Under the pieces are notes generated by a model, which saw nothing but the letters and a program-made list of their open reading frames with translations, was not told the DNA's origin and ran no database searches. The position numbers and the translations under genes were made by a program. Positions 14,561-16,897 of a stretch of DNA of 16,897 nt are shown one piece after another (position 1 is the stretch's first letter; every line of letters begins with the position of its first letter). The DNA is from Myxococcales bacterium (GTDB lineage: Bacteria > Myxococcota > Polyangia > Polyangiales > Polyangiaceae): the NCBI GenBank assembly GCA_020430865.1, contig JAGQIY010001369.1:1-16897 (forward strand), in the 5' to 3' direction.

Positions 14561-16897
14561 GTGGTGCGGGAAGATTCGGGAAACGGCGGCGCGCCATCCG
14601 AGCCAGTCCCGTCATCGGATCCGCGTGCCTCTGCCGGGCCATCGCTGATCTTCGTGAGCGACGCGTCGGCGGAGGCAGAGCGGCTGACCAAGTCGCTCCG
14701 CGAACGCGGCTACCTCGTCGTGGACGTGCCGCTCTCGATGCTGGTCAATCGCGTCGCCGTGCAGCGGCCAGCGCTGATCCTGTGTGACGTGGACGCGGAC
14801 GCGGCGCTCGAGACCACCCACCGCCTGCGGGATGTGCCTGGCGGCAGCGGGGTGGACCTGATCTTCCTCGGTGAGTCGGGACGGACCCTGAGTGAGATGG
14901 CAGACGCCGTGATCCACGAGTCGAGCGGCATCTTCATCCGTCCCGTCGACACCTACGCGCTGCTGCGCAAGGTGGAAGCGCTGATCGGTCCACCGCCTGC
15001 TCAGATCATCTCGAGTCACCCCCCGGGCAGCCGGAGCGAGGCACCATCGTCCTCGCCTCCGATCAGCGTACCGCCGCTGAGCCCACCTCACTCCCACCGT
15101 CCGTTGATCACCCCCAGCGTGCCGCCGCCCAGCACGCCGGATGTGTTGCTCGATCGCCGTTCGTTTCCTCCTCGCGGAAGCAATCCTCCGCTCTCGGACC
15201 GAGATCGGAGAGGTCTCAACCAGGGCAACGTGGCGATGGTGGAGCCGAGCTTCGTCGTGCCCAGCTCGCGTCCCCCCGCGTCGAGTCAGCACCCGGACTC
15301 CGCGATGCCGAGCCTCCCGCCGCCGGTGCCGCTGGGCGTGAGCTTGGACGCCGACTCACTCGACACCTCGGAGCCAGCGATCGCCCACGCCGGGATGAGC
15401 CCGGACTTGGAGAGCCTGCTGGCTCGCGCGGAGCAGCGCGTCTCCCAGACCCACAACGGCGCCGCAACCAGCACGAGTTCACCACCACCGCGTCTCTCCC
15501 CGGAAGAAGAGGTCGACGCGGTCCTGCCTCCGGACGTCCTGGCAGCGCTCGACGACCCGCTGGACGAGGAGGGAGAGCTCGACGACGAGTCCTCCGCGGG
15601 TTCTCGTGTGTCTCAGGGCACGCGCACCGGCACCGCAGGCGGCCGCGAAGGCACCAGCGCGAAGGAGCCGAGCACGAATCGCCTTTCCGCCGGGCAACCA
15701 GCGGAGGAGCCACAGGACTCCAACGACGCCGCGACGGGAGCGCTACCCGGCGCTCGCAGCAGCGATCGACCGGGGCTCTTCGGCGACGCAGCGCGCACCG
15801 GCATGACGGGTCTGCAAGGGCCGGCCTCCACCACCGGCGTCGGTCAGGACCTGACCAACGCCCGTGGCGTGACCACGACCGGCTTCGTGCCACCACCTCC
15901 TGCATCCCCACGGAACAACCCCTACGTCGACGACGCCCTGCGCCGCGCCACGACACCACCGCCCCCGCGCCCCAAGGACTCTTCGCCGCCGGAGCAGACG
16001 GGGCTCGGCGGGCCCCCCGATCACCGGGACCTGGAGCGGGCCCTGGAGAGCGGCCGGGGAGCTCCCGAGCTCGCCCCGCCACGCGTGCCGTGGGAGGGTC
16101 AGCAAGAGGCCCCGGCGATCTCCGAGGGAGAACGCGGCCCGGCGACCACCGCTGAGCCGCGCTGGTCGCCCATCAGCGCCGATCAGGCGCCGACCGTCCC
16201 ACCTCCAGCGCCCGGCGACGTGGACCCGGAGTCACGTCTGCCAACACCGCCGCCGCTGCCGGTGATGTCGGTTCAGCTAGGCGAGCGGCCCCCCGCGACG
16301 ACGCGCATGGCGCGCCCCTTGGAGCGAGACCGTGAGCCCCGGCCACCATCCATCCGAGCGGAGCCGAGCTCCCTCGAGGTGCCGGAGGTGCTGCGGGAGG
16401 GCGACGCGATCCGGGTGCTCTCCCACGCCGTGAGAGCCCGCTTCAGCGGTGCATTGGCCTTCGAGAGTGACGCCGGGATCCGCCGCGTCGTGCTGCGTGA
16501 CGGCGACTTCGTCACCGCCGCCTCCAGCATCCATGCGGAAACGTTGCTGGCGTTCCTGGTCAAGCGCGGGAGCATCTCTCAAGACGTCGCCTCGCAGCTG
16601 GGCCGCCGCTTGCCGCCTTTCGGCAGACACGCCGGCGCGGCGCTGATCGCCCACGGACACCTGCGGCAGGACGACCTGTGGCCAGTGCTGCGGTCCCACG
16701 CGGAGTGGGTCCTCACCCACACGGCCTCCATGACCCAGGGCTCTGCCGAGGTGGAGGACGACGTCCCCGGTCGCCTGGAAGCCGAGCCCGCGGTGTTCGG
16801 TGGAGCGACGGGCGCGGAGGTGCTGGTCGAGGTCGTGCGCCGAGCTGTCTCACCCTACGAGGCGGTACGCCGGCTCGGCGGCAACAAGGCACGGCTG
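14561..16897 (+). CDS. Degenerate-receiver protein with long Pro-rich linker and DUF4388-like (PATAN) domain, 3' end outside window
   Basis: One open frame of 779 codons with no stop before the window end. Start options are GTG 14561 or GTG 14564, since TAG at 14549 blocks the frame upstream. Residues 28-143 have a receiver fold pattern: LIFVSDASAEAERLTKSLRE, LILCDVDADAAL with D76 at the phosphoacceptor site, VDLIFLGESG and GIFIRPVD. Only one acidic residue (D34) is seen in the pocket, Gly replaces the Thr/Ser after the fourth strand, and Arg127-Pro128 replaces the conserved Lys-Pro, so normal phosphorelay is doubtful. Residues 145-605 are low-complexity, rich in Pro, Ser, Asp and Glu, and surely disordered. 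From about 610 the sequence turns globular (RARFSGALAFESDAGIRRVV, LRDGDFVTAASS, GHLRQDDLWPVL) and resembles the DUF4388/PATAN domain found in many myxobacterial regulators. Output and partners are unknown. Confidence 0.8.
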   Translation, partial: MVREDSGNGGAPSEPVPSSDPRASAGPSLIFVSDASAEAERLTKSLRERGYLVVDVPLSMLVNRVAVQRPALILCDVDADAALETTHRLRDVPGGSGVDLIFLGESGRTLSEMADAVIHESSGIFIRPVDTYALLRKVEALIGPPPAQIISSHPPGSRSEAPSSSPPISVPPLSPPHSHRPLITPSVPPPSTPDVLLDRRSFPPRGSNPPLSDRDRRGLNQGNVAMVEPSFVVPSSRPPASSQHPDSAMPSLPPPVPLGVSLDADSLDTSEPAIAHAGMSPDLESLLARAEQRVSQTHNGAATSTSSPPPRLSPEEEVDAVLPPDVLAALDDPLDEEGELDDESSAGSRVSQGTRTGTAGGREGTSAKEPSTNRLSAGQPAEEPQDSNDAATGALPGARSSDRPGLFGDAARTGMTGLQGPASTTGVGQDLTNARGVTTTGFVPPPPASPRNNPYVDDALRRATTPPPPRPKDSSPPEQTGLGGPPDHRDLERALESGRGAPELAPPRVPWEGQQEAPAISEGERGPATTAEPRWSPISADQAPTVPPPAPGDVDPESRLPTPPPLPVMSVQLGERPPATTRMARPLERDREPRPPSIRAEPSSLEVPEVLREGDAIRVLSHAVRARFSGALAFESDAGIRRVVLRDGDFVTAASSIHAETLLAFLVKRGSISQDVASQLGRRLPPFGRHAGAALIAHGHLRQDDLWPVLRSHAEWVLTHTASMTQGSAEVEDDVPGRLEAEPAVFGGATGAEVLVEVVRRAVSPYEAVRRLGGNKARL

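Overview
The window is GC-rich and densely coded. It looks like a chromosomal segment from a myxobacterium-like member of the former Deltaproteobacteria, perhaps close to the Polyangia/Sorangiineae. I infer this from the GC-rich codon usage, long Ala/Pro/Ser-rich regulators, a response-regulator protein that probably carries a DUF4388 (PATAN) domain, FG-GAP repeats, and an ATP synthase with separate b and b' genes in which b carries a cleavable signal peptide. No mobile elements, tRNA, rRNA or CRISPR arrays were seen.

Layout. (1) 80-2772, plus strand: a secreted FG-GAP-repeat protein and a family-5-like solute-binding protein joined by an ATGA overlap. (2) 2778-4324, minus strand: a receiver-GGDEF protein (PleD-like) with an apparent single-base frameshift after its GGEEF motif, followed by a secretin-N/STN-domain envelope protein that starts one base after the regulator's stop. 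Inverted repeats and a good -10 box lie upstream of the regulator. (3) 4406-7896, minus strand: glmS, a strong hairpin, an uncharacterised lipoprotein, then a short-chain dehydrogenase resembling type-2 3-hydroxyacyl-CoA dehydrogenase. (4) 8129-13338, minus strand: a partial F1Fo ATP synthase operon, atpF'-atpF-atpH-atpA-atpG, ending in a Pro-rich single-pass membrane protein where atpD would normally lie. The genes for beta, epsilon, a and c are not in the window. (5) 13657-14202, minus strand: folK, separated from the atp operon by a 318-bp leader with tandem repeats and palindromes. (6) 14286-16897, plus strand: a 44-aa TatA-shaped membrane protein, then a large protein cut by the window end, with a degenerate receiver, a long disordered Pro-rich linker and a C-terminal DUF4388-like domain.

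How the parts relate. The minus-strand core is housekeeping: peripheral stalk and F1 subunits, the first step of amino-sugar synthesis, and folate synthesis. The flanks are accessory signalling and envelope genes. No defence system, biosynthetic cluster or other obviously new multi-gene system is visible. The points that most deserve a second look are the ~40-50-residue insertion in the alpha subunit, the split atp operon with its extra membrane protein, the frameshifted diguanylate cyclase coupled to an orphan STN protein, the repeat-rich atp leader, and the degenerate-receiver/DUF4388 protein with an apparently leaderless promoter.
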